A stretch of DNA of 64,000 nt from Deltaproteobacteria bacterium (lineage in GTDB: Bacteria > Myxococcota_A > UBA9160 > JAJDAL01). The notes beneath the pieces are model-generated. The model had not been told where the DNA came from. It worked only from the letters and a program-made list of their open reading frames with translations, and did not search any database. Position numbers and translations under genes: made by a program. Where the stretch lies: positions 1 to 64,000 of the forward strand of contig JAJDAL010000013.1 in assembly GCA_029261875.1 (NCBI GenBank), read 5' to 3'. This document shows, piece after piece, positions 33,796 to 42,246 of the stretch (position 1 is its first letter; each line of letters begins with the position of its first letter).

Positions 33796-34503
33796 CTAGT
33801 TTCCTGCGGCGATGGGGCCGTTCGGCTTTGCGATCAACGCGCGAAACGTGCGGACGTCCACTTCGCTGACGAGGATGCGGTCGCGCGTATGCCAGGAATA
33901 ATTCATCGCGGAGTCGCATGCGAGGCAATGCCCGAGGCCCAGCACGTGGCCGAACTCGTGGGCAAACAGCAACCGGATCTGGTCCACGCTCAAAACGACC
34001 CGGGGTTGTGGTGTCGTAGAGACTTCCATCCGACCCAGGGCGCGCCAACGGCCGAATTCCAGATACCCTTCGATGCGACCGAACCCCCCGTAGGGGCCGG
34101 GAATACGGCGTTTCCATTCCACCAACACGTCGGCACTCGGGTCCGCGTGGACGAATTCGAGATCGAACCAATCGATCTGCGGGCGAAGCGCGTCTTCCCA
34201 CAGCTGCATGCCCTCGATCGCCGCAGCGCGCGTGGATTCTCCCGTTCCGTATTTGGCGGGCGACTTGGGAGCGCCGATCGAGACCACCCAGGGCATATCG
34301 CGCTGTGTGACGTGGAGATAGCCGGTGGCCCCGTCGGAAAAGCGCATGTTGGGGCGCAGGTACGTCCCGTCGTCCGCCAGGTGCACACCGTCCGCTGTCG
34401 GCTCGCCAGCGGGATCTGCAGCTCGGGTCAGCGTGAAGGCGTTGCACCCGAACACCACAAGCAATCCGATGCCGAATCCGATCCGAGACGATCGACGGAT
34501 CAC
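33796..34503 (-). CDS. matrixin-like zinc metalloprotease lipoprotein
   Basis: Encodes 235 residues from GTG at 34503 preceded by GAGGAAT. Lipobox VVFGC, Cys20. The metzincin motif HEFGHVLGLGH (His182, Glu183, His186, His192) is followed by the Met-turn SAMNYS (Met200), as in matrixins (M10). The N-terminal part is a beta sheet with WEDAL helix typical of the catalytic domain; no propeptide cysteine switch is evident. Predicted envelope protease. Lies between a TPR lipoprotein gene (10 bases upstream) and the DUF2092 gene on the same strand. Confidence 0.88.
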   Translation of the reverse strand: MIRRSSRIGFGIGLLVVFGCNAFTLTRAADPAGEPTADGVHLADDGTYLRPNMRFSDGATGYLHVTQRDMPWVVSIGAPKSPAKYGTGESTRAAAIEGMQLWEDALRPQIDWFDLEFVHADPSADVLVEWKRRIPGPYGGFGRIEGYLEFGRWRALGRMEVSTTPQPRVVLSVDQIRLLFAHEFGHVLGLGHCLACDSAMNYSWHTRDRILVSEVDVRTFRALIAKPNGPIAAGN

Positions 34504-34513
34504 CCCATTCCTC

Positions 34514-35422
34514 TCATCGCGAATTGTCCCGCGGCGCGGGTTCGATCTCGAGTTCCTTGTGTTGATCGTAGACGTCCCGAATGCGCCGCTGCTTCTCCAT
34601 CTCGATGCGCAGCTCGCGCAGGATCGCTTCCTTCGAGATTTCGCGTCGCTGCACTTCGAGTTGAAGTTCTTTGCAACCCGATTCCATGTACGGCCCGCAG
34701 GCGGGGCTGCCGCAGCAATAGGCCGCGAAGTCTTCGAAGCGGCGCGGCGGAACCGGAATCCGCGCGACGTTGATGGTCTGAAGCATTTCCGGATAGAGGG
34801 ATCGGAGGGTCGCGAAATGGCGATGTGCCCGGGGCATGTCCCCGACCTTCCAGGCGATCAACATGTCGTTGAAGGTCAACAATCCCATGTCCGCGTCTCG
34901 ACGCGCGCCGAGATCGTTCCATTCCATCGCCTTGTCGGTGTCTCCGCGGTAGACGTAGATCTCAGCGATGTTCGTGCAGGCGACGCCGGATCGCGGGTGG
35001 AGCTTCCGGACCACGTTGAACCCGATCAATGCACGGTCGAGGTCGCCGCGATACACATCCATTACCGCCAGAAAGAAATGCGGGCGATCGCTGCGCGGGT
35101 CGAGTTCGATGGCGGTGACGAATTCGTTGACCGAACGCTCCAGGAAAAGGAGATAGCGTTCCTCGTCCCGGTCGCGGTCGAGCGCTTCGCGCGCGATGAG
35201 GTAGTACACCTCCCCAAGGGACGAGCGGACATTCGCCGACCGCGGCGAGTTGCGCCTCTCCTGTTCGAGGGTTGCGCGCGCACCTTCGAGATCGCCGGAT
35301 TCGATCTGGTCGGGAACCTTCCGCATGGCGCTACATCCCAGCAGCGCGATCGCGAGCAAGAGGACCCAACCCCGGGCGGCTCGCGAGAGGCCGCAAGCGA
35401 TTTTTCGCCCGCTAGGCCGCAA
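34514..35422 (-). CDS. TPR-containing lipoprotein
   Basis: About 302 residues if it starts at TTG 35422, which overlaps the upstream stop by 11 bases; the frame is open further upstream but inside the hydroxylase gene. Lipobox LLGC follows a short signal peptide. Residues about 40-215 are tetratricopeptide repeats (helical units such as EFVTAIELDPRSDRPHFFLAV and IYVYRGDTDKAMEWND). Then a Cys cluster (YCCGSPACG, 245-255) and a charged C-terminal helix. A scaffold or assembly role in the envelope is inferred. Confidence 0.78.
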   Translation of the reverse strand: MRPSGRKIACGLSRAARGWVLLLAIALLGCSAMRKVPDQIESGDLEGARATLEQERRNSPRSANVRSSLGEVYYLIAREALDRDRDEERYLLFLERSVNEFVTAIELDPRSDRPHFFLAVMDVYRGDLDRALIGFNVVRKLHPRSGVACTNIAEIYVYRGDTDKAMEWNDLGARRDADMGLLTFNDMLIAWKVGDMPRAHRHFATLRSLYPEMLQTINVARIPVPPRRFEDFAAYCCGSPACGPYMESGCKELQLEVQRREISKEAILRELRIEMEKQRRIRDVYDQHKELEIEPAPRDNSR

Positions 35423-36320
35423 TGGAAGCTCGGGATTGATCGACGACGCGCTTCCAACGGAAGGGCGCCGCGAGATTGGCGCCAAAACCCGACGGGAAGT
35501 TCGGCAGGTCACCGATTCCAATCTCTTCCGGGGGTTCGCGATCCACGGGAAGCCAGCGGGTTCCGAACACGATGTCCCAGAAGATCAGATTGCCGCCGTA
35601 ATTGTGGTTCGCCTCGTCCATGTTCTTCGAATGATGCCAACGGTGAAGCTCCGCCATGCTGAAGATCCAGTTCAGCGGGCCCAGGCGCAGTGGAAGATTG
35701 GCGTGCTGCATGGCGCCGTGAATCGCCGAAAAGAGGTCCACCAACACGAAGATCGGCGCCGTGGCTCCGAGGATCGCCAGCGGGACGAGCTTCACCACAC
35801 CCACCAGGAACAAGTCGATGGGATGGAACCGAGCGGCGTTGAGCCAATAGAGTCGCGGTGCACTGTGGTGCGTCGCGTGGAATCGCCACAGCCACGGCAC
35901 CTCGTGCATCATCCGGTGAAACGAATATTCGACGAATTCCGCAATCACCAAGGCCAGGGCGAGTTGGGCCAGGATCGGCCAGTGGGCGGGCCACAGGCCG
36001 CTCGCCAGCGCCTCGGACAGCATCGAAGCCACCCAGACCGTTGCCCCCAGCACCAATGGTGTCGCGAGGCCGATCGCCACACCATTGAGGAGAATGAAAC
36101 CGATGTCGGTGCGCAAATCGCCTTTCGAATGCAGCCAAGACCGGTGCAGGGGAAGGAAGCGCTCGGCCACCGCGATCGCGACGTAACCGAGGAAGGTAAA
36201 GATCCCGAGAACGGTCTTCGGATCGACGCCCCGGCCGAGCAGCACGATCGCCCCACCGATGGTGGAGCTGATGAGGAAGGGAAAGGCCGTAACGGCAAAG
36301 ATCTGGCGGGCTCGGTCCAT
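35412..36320 (-). CDS. sterol desaturase/fatty acid hydroxylase-family protein
   Basis: Encodes 302 residues. Di-iron histidine boxes: HRMMH (135-139), HATHH (148-152), HRWHH (226-230) and a further His in NHNYGG, in an overall four-to-five helix membrane fold. Very similar to the gene at 14269-15204, in motif spacing and in shared stretches like HSAPRLYWLNA. Oxygen-dependent hydroxylation or desaturation of a lipid is expected. It is the first gene of the minus-strand envelope operon; the 250 bases upstream, shared with the divergent coiled-coil gene, hold no clear motif. Confidence 0.88.
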   Translation of the reverse strand: MDRARQIFAVTAFPFLISSTIGGAIVLLGRGVDPKTVLGIFTFLGYVAIAVAERFLPLHRSWLHSKGDLRTDIGFILLNGVAIGLATPLVLGATVWVASMLSEALASGLWPAHWPILAQLALALVIAEFVEYSFHRMMHEVPWLWRFHATHHSAPRLYWLNAARFHPIDLFLVGVVKLVPLAILGATAPIFVLVDLFSAIHGAMQHANLPLRLGPLNWIFSMAELHRWHHSKNMDEANHNYGGNLIFWDIVFGTRWLPVDREPPEEIGIGDLPNFPSGFGANLAAPFRWKRVVDQSRASIAA

Positions 36321-36570
36321 TGCGCGTGCTTCCGTGGTTGGCCTTTGTAGCAGACCCGGTAAGGATTCAGCGCCCGCTGCCGGATAGACTGAAGCCCCGA
36401 CCTGGACCCGGGCGTTGGCTTGAATCGTGGCATCTTCACCACGCCCGATCCACTCCTCTCCCGCCGCAAATGCAGTCCCGGTTCACTGTCGGCTCAGCCG
36501 GATTTACCGATAAGCTGTCTAGCGAGTCGCGCGTCGACGCTCAGCCGTTCGCAGCCTTAAGGAGACATCG

Positions 36571-38310
36571 ATGGCTTCCCCGAAATCGCAGAAGAAGAAG
36601 AGTGAACTTTCGTCGGTTCTCGAGCAGGCCGACGAGGCTCTAGCACGTCGACGCGCGCAGGAGACCGAGGAGGAAGGCCAAACCGCCACCTCACTCAGCG
36701 CCGAGGAAGAAACCTATTCCAACATCGGTGCCAACACGTTCTTCAGCATCATGTTCCAAGAGGGTATCGCTCCCGAAGACAAGAAGAACGCCTTCGTCAA
36801 AGCACTGACCTTCGCCGTCGAATCGGACACCGAGGAGAGCAAGGCGCGACTCGCCGAGTACGCGATGTTCAAATCCTATCTTCAGTTCGAACGCAAACAG
36901 CTCGCGGTGGAAGTCATCCGTCTCACGGACACGGGCGCATTCGCCGAACTGCAGCAGGTGCTGCGCGACCTGAACGAGGGCGTGATCGAGTTCAACGACC
37001 TCATGCAACCGTTGGCGGACATCATTGACGCCGTCTACGAGCTACGGATGGCGGGCAATACGCTGGATGTATTTCGCGAAATCCAAGAGGATAAAGAAGC
37101 GGAAGCCGACCGGAAGCAGCGCTTGGATGAGAAGGAACAGGCCATTCGCGCCATCGCGGACCGCCAACAGCATATTCACCGCTTGATTGCGGCCGAGAAA
37201 GAGAACAAGAGCTTGCTGCGATTCCTGGGTGGCCCGGAACTCACGAAAGACGCACGCATGAAGATCGCAAGCCTCGATGTCGACCAACGAGAACTCCTGC
37301 GCGACGTCGAAGATGTCCGCCGGGACATCGAGAGCATCAAAGCGGAATCGACCCCGGAAAGTCGCTTCGCCGATTTCGCGGCTCAAAAGGAGAAGCTGAG
37401 AGAACTGCTCGACCTCACTAGCGAAGAACACCGGGAACGCCAGAAGAATCTGGTCAAGAGCGCCGAGGGCTTCGTCTACTCGACCAGCGAACGCGTCAGC
37501 AACGTTCTCAAGCACCTGAAATCCATGAGCGGGCAAGCCGATGCGCTGTACGAAAATAACGGCCACATGCGCCACGCCTACTCGATATTGAGCGATGCCG
37601 AACGAGAGGCAGGCTCCGCGAACCAGAGCTTGCGCGAAAAACTGCAGGTTGCTCCGGGCGATGAATCCTCGATTCAGAAGATGGACCGAGAGAGACGGGT
37701 CGAAGCCGTCGAAGACTACATCGGGTTGCTCGATTCCGCGGCCGTCGACACGACCCAGACTCTGAAGGACCTGACGGAGCAAGGCGGAAGCATCAAGACC
37801 ATGCGGGACACGAACCGCCAGCAGATCGACAAGACCTCGAAGTTGCACAGTTCGAGTGTTTCCGGCGTCTCCGAGCGGCTCGCAACGGTGTTGCAAGCGG
37901 TTTCCGCCGCGGCGCTCAACGAAGCCACCGGCGGCGCCAAGGCGTCCATCGAACACATGGCCGCCAGCACGCGTCGGATTCTCGGCCAGAAGGCCATCGA
38001 GAACGCCGTAGGGATGCAGGAAACCGTGGATGAGCTCGATCAGGCCATCGAGCAGCTGCGCGAATTCGGGGAACTCCAGGAGAAGGCCACGGGCCTGACA
38101 CGAGAAGCGCTATCGGAGATCGGCACGAAGATGGGCGAGCTCGAACAGGTGACCGAAGAAGCCGCCGCGGGATTGCGTCGCTCGATCGGTGTTCACGCCG
38201 ACGCGGAACTCCACAACCGAGGTGGGGGCGACGACGGCGAGACGAAGTCCGGAGGCGTCGAACCGGCCGCACCGCGTACGACCCGGGCCCCCTTCGAACG
38301 CCTCCGCTAG
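36571..38310 (+). CDS. large coiled-coil protein, AAA+ partner
   Basis: Encodes 579 residues; AAGGAGA precedes the ATG by 6 bases. No signal peptide, no membrane segment. Almost entirely charged helical sequence with heptad-like stretches (for example 155-260, 280-330, 480-535), an acidic N-terminus and a disordered C-terminal tail (GGGDDGETKSGGVEPAAPR). The overall look, long helices in the cytoplasm, is like TelA/toxic-anion-resistance-type proteins, but I do not recognise a family. The next gene, 9 bases downstream, is a Clp/Hsp100-type ATPase, so this is likely its substrate adaptor or a structural component remodelled by it. Confidence 0.8.
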   Translation: MASPKSQKKKSELSSVLEQADEALARRRAQETEEEGQTATSLSAEEETYSNIGANTFFSIMFQEGIAPEDKKNAFVKALTFAVESDTEESKARLAEYAMFKSYLQFERKQLAVEVIRLTDTGAFAELQQVLRDLNEGVIEFNDLMQPLADIIDAVYELRMAGNTLDVFREIQEDKEAEADRKQRLDEKEQAIRAIADRQQHIHRLIAAEKENKSLLRFLGGPELTKDARMKIASLDVDQRELLRDVEDVRRDIESIKAESTPESRFADFAAQKEKLRELLDLTSEEHRERQKNLVKSAEGFVYSTSERVSNVLKHLKSMSGQADALYENNGHMRHAYSILSDAEREAGSANQSLREKLQVAPGDESSIQKMDRERRVEAVEDYIGLLDSAAVDTTQTLKDLTEQGGSIKTMRDTNRQQIDKTSKLHSSSVSGVSERLATVLQAVSAAALNEATGGAKASIEHMAASTRRILGQKAIENAVGMQETVDELDQAIEQLREFGELQEKATGLTREALSEIGTKMGELEQVTEEAAAGLRRSIGVHADAELHNRGGGDDGETKSGGVEPAAPRTTRAPFERLR

Positions 38311-38319
38311 CGCGAGACC

Positions 38320-40623
38320 ATGGCGAAACGGCGCGACGCAGGCACCCCGAGTACCACCGGGTATGTGATTCACGGGCGGGACTACCTGGCCCTCCGCCCG
38401 GATTTCGAGCTCGTCGGGCGCGACGATGAATTGGCCGCGATCTCCAACGTCCTGTTGCGGATGACGACGGACAACGTGGTCCTGACCGGGCGGCCCGGCG
38501 TTGGACTCTCGTCCATCATTCTCGGACTCGAGGCCAGCAAGGAGAAGCTCGAAACGCCCTTCGCCATCGTCGAGAAGCGTTTTTACTGGCTCGACACCGA
38601 CGCGTTGTTCGCCAGCGGCGACGCCAAACAGATCAACGAGGGGTTCCGGCGGATGATTCGGACGGTTACCCGAACGCCCGGAAGCGTCCTCATCATCAAC
38701 GACGCCCGCGATTTCATCGACGCCGCCCGAGTCAACGGCTGCTCGAACATCGTCAATGCGTTGATGCGCGAAGCGCGCACTCACAGGGATCTTCAACTCA
38801 TTCTCGAATGCCGGGACACGGACCTTCCGGACGTATTGCGCTGCCACTCCGCGATGACGCAGTTTTTCGTCATCAAGGAAATCAGCGAACCGGAGGAAAT
38901 GCACCAGGACGGAATTCTCGAGCGGATCTGCGCCGCACTCGAACGCCACCATGCGGTACCCGTCTCCCGAGAGGCGAGAGCCGCCGCCTTGGAGCTTACG
39001 AATCGCTACCACGTCAAGGAGCTCGATCGAGCGCAACCGAAACGTGCCAAAATGCTGATCGAAGGCGCGATCACCCACTACCGAAGCGCGGTTCACGCGC
39101 GCATGCCAGGCTTGGAAGTTCTAGAGAAACGCCGAGCTGAAATCCTCGAGGCGCTGGCGGGAAATGTGTCTGCCAAAGATCTCGTGGATGTATCGAGCAG
39201 CGATCTCGAGCGGATGCGCGAGGAGCTGGAGTCGAAAACCGCGCAGGCGACCCAAGACTGGGAAACCCGCCAAGCGGAGCTTCGCCACGTCTACCGAGAC
39301 CAACGAACCGCCGAAGATCACGTTCTTCGTCTCGATGCCGACCTCGACGAGGCGCGGAGAGTCCAGATCGAGGAAGCCGAGCGTCGCACGGAAGCCGCCA
39401 ACGCGGCCGTGGCGGGCGATTCCGCCGAGAGAGGTCGAACTCGCCTCGGTGCCAGGCTCTCTTCGAGCGGACTCGACAACGAGACCATCAGCCAACTGAA
39501 GCGCGAAAAGGAGCAGTGGCAAACCGCCCTCGCGGAAAACAAAGCGCGCTATGAAGCGATGACGGAAGCCATGAATCAGAGCCTCCTGCTCACCGCCGAT
39601 CACGTGTATTCGGAATTCAGCAAACTGTCTGGAATCGAAGTCGGGCGCTTGCGAGAAGACGAGGCCACCAAGCTCCCCGATCTCGAAGCGACGCTCGGAA
39701 ATCGGGTGTTCGGACAGCCGGAACCGGTTCGCGAGGTCGCGCGCGCGCTCAAACGGGGACGAACGGGACTCAAGAAGAAGCACAAACCCGTCGGGTCGTT
39801 CATCTTCCTCGGCCCCACGGGCGTGGGAAAGACCGAGCTTGCGAAAGCGCTCGCCGCCGCGCTGTTCGGAGACGAAAGCGTCCTTCGCGCCTACGACATG
39901 TCGGAGTATCAGGAGAAGCACGCCGTTTCCGCACTGATCGGCGCACCGCCCGGCTATGAGGGGTACGAGTACGGCGGGTTGCTGACGAACGCCATGCGAT
40001 CCCATCCCCGGTGCGTCAACGTCTTCGACGAGATCGAGAAAGCCCACAAAGACGTCTTCGATCTGTTTCTGCAGATCGTTGACGAAGGACGACTGACGGA
40101 TCGGCGCGGACTGGTCGCATCCTTCGCTGACTCGGTCAACATCCTCACGTCGAACATCGGTCAACCGTACTTCCTCGACGAATCCATGAGTTTCGAAGAA
40201 GCCAAGGCGGCAGCCCTCGCAGACCTTTGGGACCCCAAACGCGGCGGTTACCGCGGTGAGTTCCTCGCTCGATTCACAGGAATCTTCTGCTTCAACCGGT
40301 TGGGACTTCCGACGATCGAACTCATCACCAAACGCGGCTTGGTAGAACTCAACAGCTGGATCGAAAACCCCGAGCTCTCGGTCTCCATGTCCAAGGAAGA
40401 CATTTCCGCCATGTGCCGCGATCAATACGACCCGCGCCGTGGCGCACGCAGCATCACCGTGGGTTGGATCGAGAACCAACTCGCTTCCGAGGTGGCCGAC
40501 ATCTTGCTACGCCACCCCGACGCGCGCGGAGAGATCGAAATTTCCTACGACGAAGAGACCCAACAGATTCGCCCGCGGCTGATCGAGATGAACGCCACGC
40601 CCCAGCCCAGCGAGTCGGACTAG
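38320..40623 (+). CDS. Clp/Hsp100-type AAA+ ATPase with degenerate first domain
   Basis: Encodes 767 residues. The first AAA domain (about 30-260) has GRPGVGLSS at 57-65, lacking the Walker A lysine, and IINDARD at 125-131 in place of a Walker B DE, so it is probably inactive. A coiled-coil region (295-425) sits where ClpB has its middle domain. The second AAA domain (450-745) is intact: Walker A GPTGVGKT (498-505), pore loop PPGYEGYEYGG (544-553 region), Walker B VNVFDE (566-571), sensor 1 LTSNIG, arginine finger region FLARF (R651) and sensor 2 GARS. No N-terminal Clp domain. A protein-unfolding or remodelling motor; partners are the genes on either side. Confidence 0.9.
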   Translation: MAKRRDAGTPSTTGYVIHGRDYLALRPDFELVGRDDELAAISNVLLRMTTDNVVLTGRPGVGLSSIILGLEASKEKLETPFAIVEKRFYWLDTDALFASGDAKQINEGFRRMIRTVTRTPGSVLIINDARDFIDAARVNGCSNIVNALMREARTHRDLQLILECRDTDLPDVLRCHSAMTQFFVIKEISEPEEMHQDGILERICAALERHHAVPVSREARAAALELTNRYHVKELDRAQPKRAKMLIEGAITHYRSAVHARMPGLEVLEKRRAEILEALAGNVSAKDLVDVSSSDLERMREELESKTAQATQDWETRQAELRHVYRDQRTAEDHVLRLDADLDEARRVQIEEAERRTEAANAAVAGDSAERGRTRLGARLSSSGLDNETISQLKREKEQWQTALAENKARYEAMTEAMNQSLLLTADHVYSEFSKLSGIEVGRLREDEATKLPDLEATLGNRVFGQPEPVREVARALKRGRTGLKKKHKPVGSFIFLGPTGVGKTELAKALAAALFGDESVLRAYDMSEYQEKHAVSALIGAPPGYEGYEYGGLLTNAMRSHPRCVNVFDEIEKAHKDVFDLFLQIVDEGRLTDRRGLVASFADSVNILTSNIGQPYFLDESMSFEEAKAAALADLWDPKRGGYRGEFLARFTGIFCFNRLGLPTIELITKRGLVELNSWIENPELSVSMSKEDISAMCRDQYDPRRGARSITVGWIENQLASEVADILLRHPDARGEIEISYDEETQQIRPRLIEMNATPQPSESD

Positions 40624-40637
40624 GCCGAGTCGACCGA

Positions 40638-41387
40638 ATGGCGGACGAGCACGACCGAACGGACGAGCTTCTCCGGCGCGCTCGGAGAATCGAAAAAGAT
40701 GCCGACCAGGAGGTCGCCGCTTCGGAGACCCGCGCTGCGCGCAACCGCACAGAGGGCCTTCGCCACGGTCTAGAGGACGTCGCGTGGTTGGCCTCCGGTA
40801 TCCGCCGCGCCCGGCGATTCATGGGTGAGGGCCGAAAGGTACTCACCCAAATGGGCCGCTACACCGGCCCCTTCGCCACAGTCGCTGCCGCCCTGTGGCG
40901 TACCTTCGCGTTCGTGGCGCATCGCGCGAGTCACATACGCGTCGCGGAGAATGAGTTCGACTTCAGCCCCAAGAAAACCGCGCGCTCCCTCCTGATCTGC
41001 CTCGCCATACCGTGCGCCGCCTACATCGTCTACAACCTCTCGACGCGACACGAAGGCGTGTTCCTCATCAATGACAAACACCTCGTCAGCGAGGAATCGG
41101 ATGAATACCAGATGGGGGGCTGCTGGCGGAAAACACCGACCCATTCCTCCTGCGAAAAAGGCGAAGGCGTGATCGTGTTGATACGACCCGCGTGGATTCC
41201 ATCGACGGGGATTTTCTCAGCAACCTATGACGAAGATGTGGGTGTCGTTCCCTTGCAGGGAAAGTGCGAACTCGAGACCTACGGAATCTACCTCCGCATG
41301 CCATGGATGCCGTTTCTCCGGGGCGCCCTGAAACCGATCGCCATCGGCGTTGGGCAATGCGACGGGATCGCCAACGCGAATTCCTAA
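40638..41387 (+). CDS. single-pass membrane protein of the AAA+ operon
   Basis: Encodes 249 residues from ATG at 40638, 14 bases after the ATPase stop. Residues 1-60 are charged and helical (EHDRTDELLRRARR), then an amphipathic segment, one membrane helix at about 116-133, and an extracytoplasmic C-terminal domain with four cysteines (GGCW, SSCEK, GKCEL, GQCDG), likely two disulfides. No family recognised. It could be the membrane anchor or outside-sensing part of the system formed with the two preceding genes. Its stop overlaps the convergent SDR stop. Confidence 0.75.
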   Translation: MADEHDRTDELLRRARRIEKDADQEVAASETRAARNRTEGLRHGLEDVAWLASGIRRARRFMGEGRKVLTQMGRYTGPFATVAAALWRTFAFVAHRASHIRVAENEFDFSPKKTARSLLICLAIPCAAYIVYNLSTRHEGVFLINDKHLVSEESDEYQMGGCWRKTPTHSSCEKGEGVIVLIRPAWIPSTGIFSATYDEDVGVVPLQGKCELETYGIYLRMPWMPFLRGALKPIAIGVGQCDGIANANS

Positions 41388-42160
41388 TCCTTCCCGGTCG
41401 GCGCGGCGGGCTGGATTTCGATCGTGTCGATCCACACGCCCGCGGGTCGACGCAAGACATCGACCACTGCCCGGGCCACATCGTCGGCGGAAAGCAGGGC
41501 ACCCAGCCAGCGCGCGTCGCGCAGGCCGAACTTTCCCCAGTACTTCATCTGCTCACCGATGGCGCCCATGTCCCAATCCTTTCCGAACTCCGTCCGGGTC
41601 GGTCCTACGCGGATCTTTGCCACGCGAATTCCCGACCCTTCGAGTTCCATGGCGAGACCCGTTGCAAAATTCTCGAGTCCCGCCTTGGCGGCACCGTAGA
41701 GAACTTGCTGGGGCCGCGGGCGGTGGGTGGCATCGCTGCTGATGAAGACCAGATCGCCGCGGCGGCCGTGTTCCCGCAAGCGTTGAAGCGCGTGCTGCGT
41801 CACGAAAATGGGCCCCAGGAAATTCGTTTCGATTTCCTTGCGGATCCAGGCCTCGGAGTATTCCTCCAGGGGCGCGGGCTTCGAGGCGCCCGCGTTGTTG
41901 ATCACGACCTCCGCGACCCCGAGCGCGCGCTCACATTCCGAGAAGAATTGCGCGATCGAGGCCGAATCCGTGACGTCGAGGGAATGCGCGAATACCCGGG
42001 CCCCCATCCCCCGCACCTCCTCGGCGACGGCTTCCAGCGGCTCCAGGCGTCGGGCGCCGAGCGCGAGATCGAAGCCGGATCCGCCGAGGGCCCGAGCCAG
42101 CGCGGCCCCGATGCCCGCCGAGGCACCGGTCACGAGCGCTACCCGCCGCGAGTCCGTCAC
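41384..42160 (-). CDS. short-chain dehydrogenase/reductase
   Basis: Encodes 258 residues from GTG at 42160 with GGAGG 6 bases upstream. Cofactor motif TGASAGIG near 11-18, NNAG near 87-90, catalytic Tyr/Lys in the VLYGAAKAG motif near 150. Basic residues after strand 2 (GARRLE) suggest NADP(H). Resembles uncharacterised SDRs of fatty-acid or ketone metabolism. Divergent from an enoyl-CoA hydratase gene, with which it may share regulation. Confidence 0.88.
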   Translation of the reverse strand: MTDSRRVALVTGASAGIGAALARALGGSGFDLALGARRLEPLEAVAEEVRGMGARVFAHSLDVTDSASIAQFFSECERALGVAEVVINNAGASKPAPLEEYSEAWIRKEIETNFLGPIFVTQHALQRLREHGRRGDLVFISSDATHRPRPQQVLYGAAKAGLENFATGLAMELEGSGIRVAKIRVGPTRTEFGKDWDMGAIGEQMKYWGKFGLRDARWLGALLSADDVARAVVDVLRRPAGVWIDTIEIQPAAPTGKD

Positions 42161-42246
42161 GAATTTCCTCCAACCCCCAGGCTCCCGATCTCGGATACCA
42201 TGGCGGCAGCGGAAATCGCAATCGAAAGCATCGCGGGGGAGCCCCA

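Noticed and set aside
36571-38310. Coiled-coil protein as a TelA or tellurite-resistance protein
   Set aside because: Similar general character only; no specific motif could be matched, and the TerC-type gene is about 8 kb away on a separate transcript.
39121-40479. A 452-codon minus-strand frame opposite the AAA+ gene
   Set aside because: Shadow of the strongly supported plus-strand ATPase; no motif, no ribosome site.
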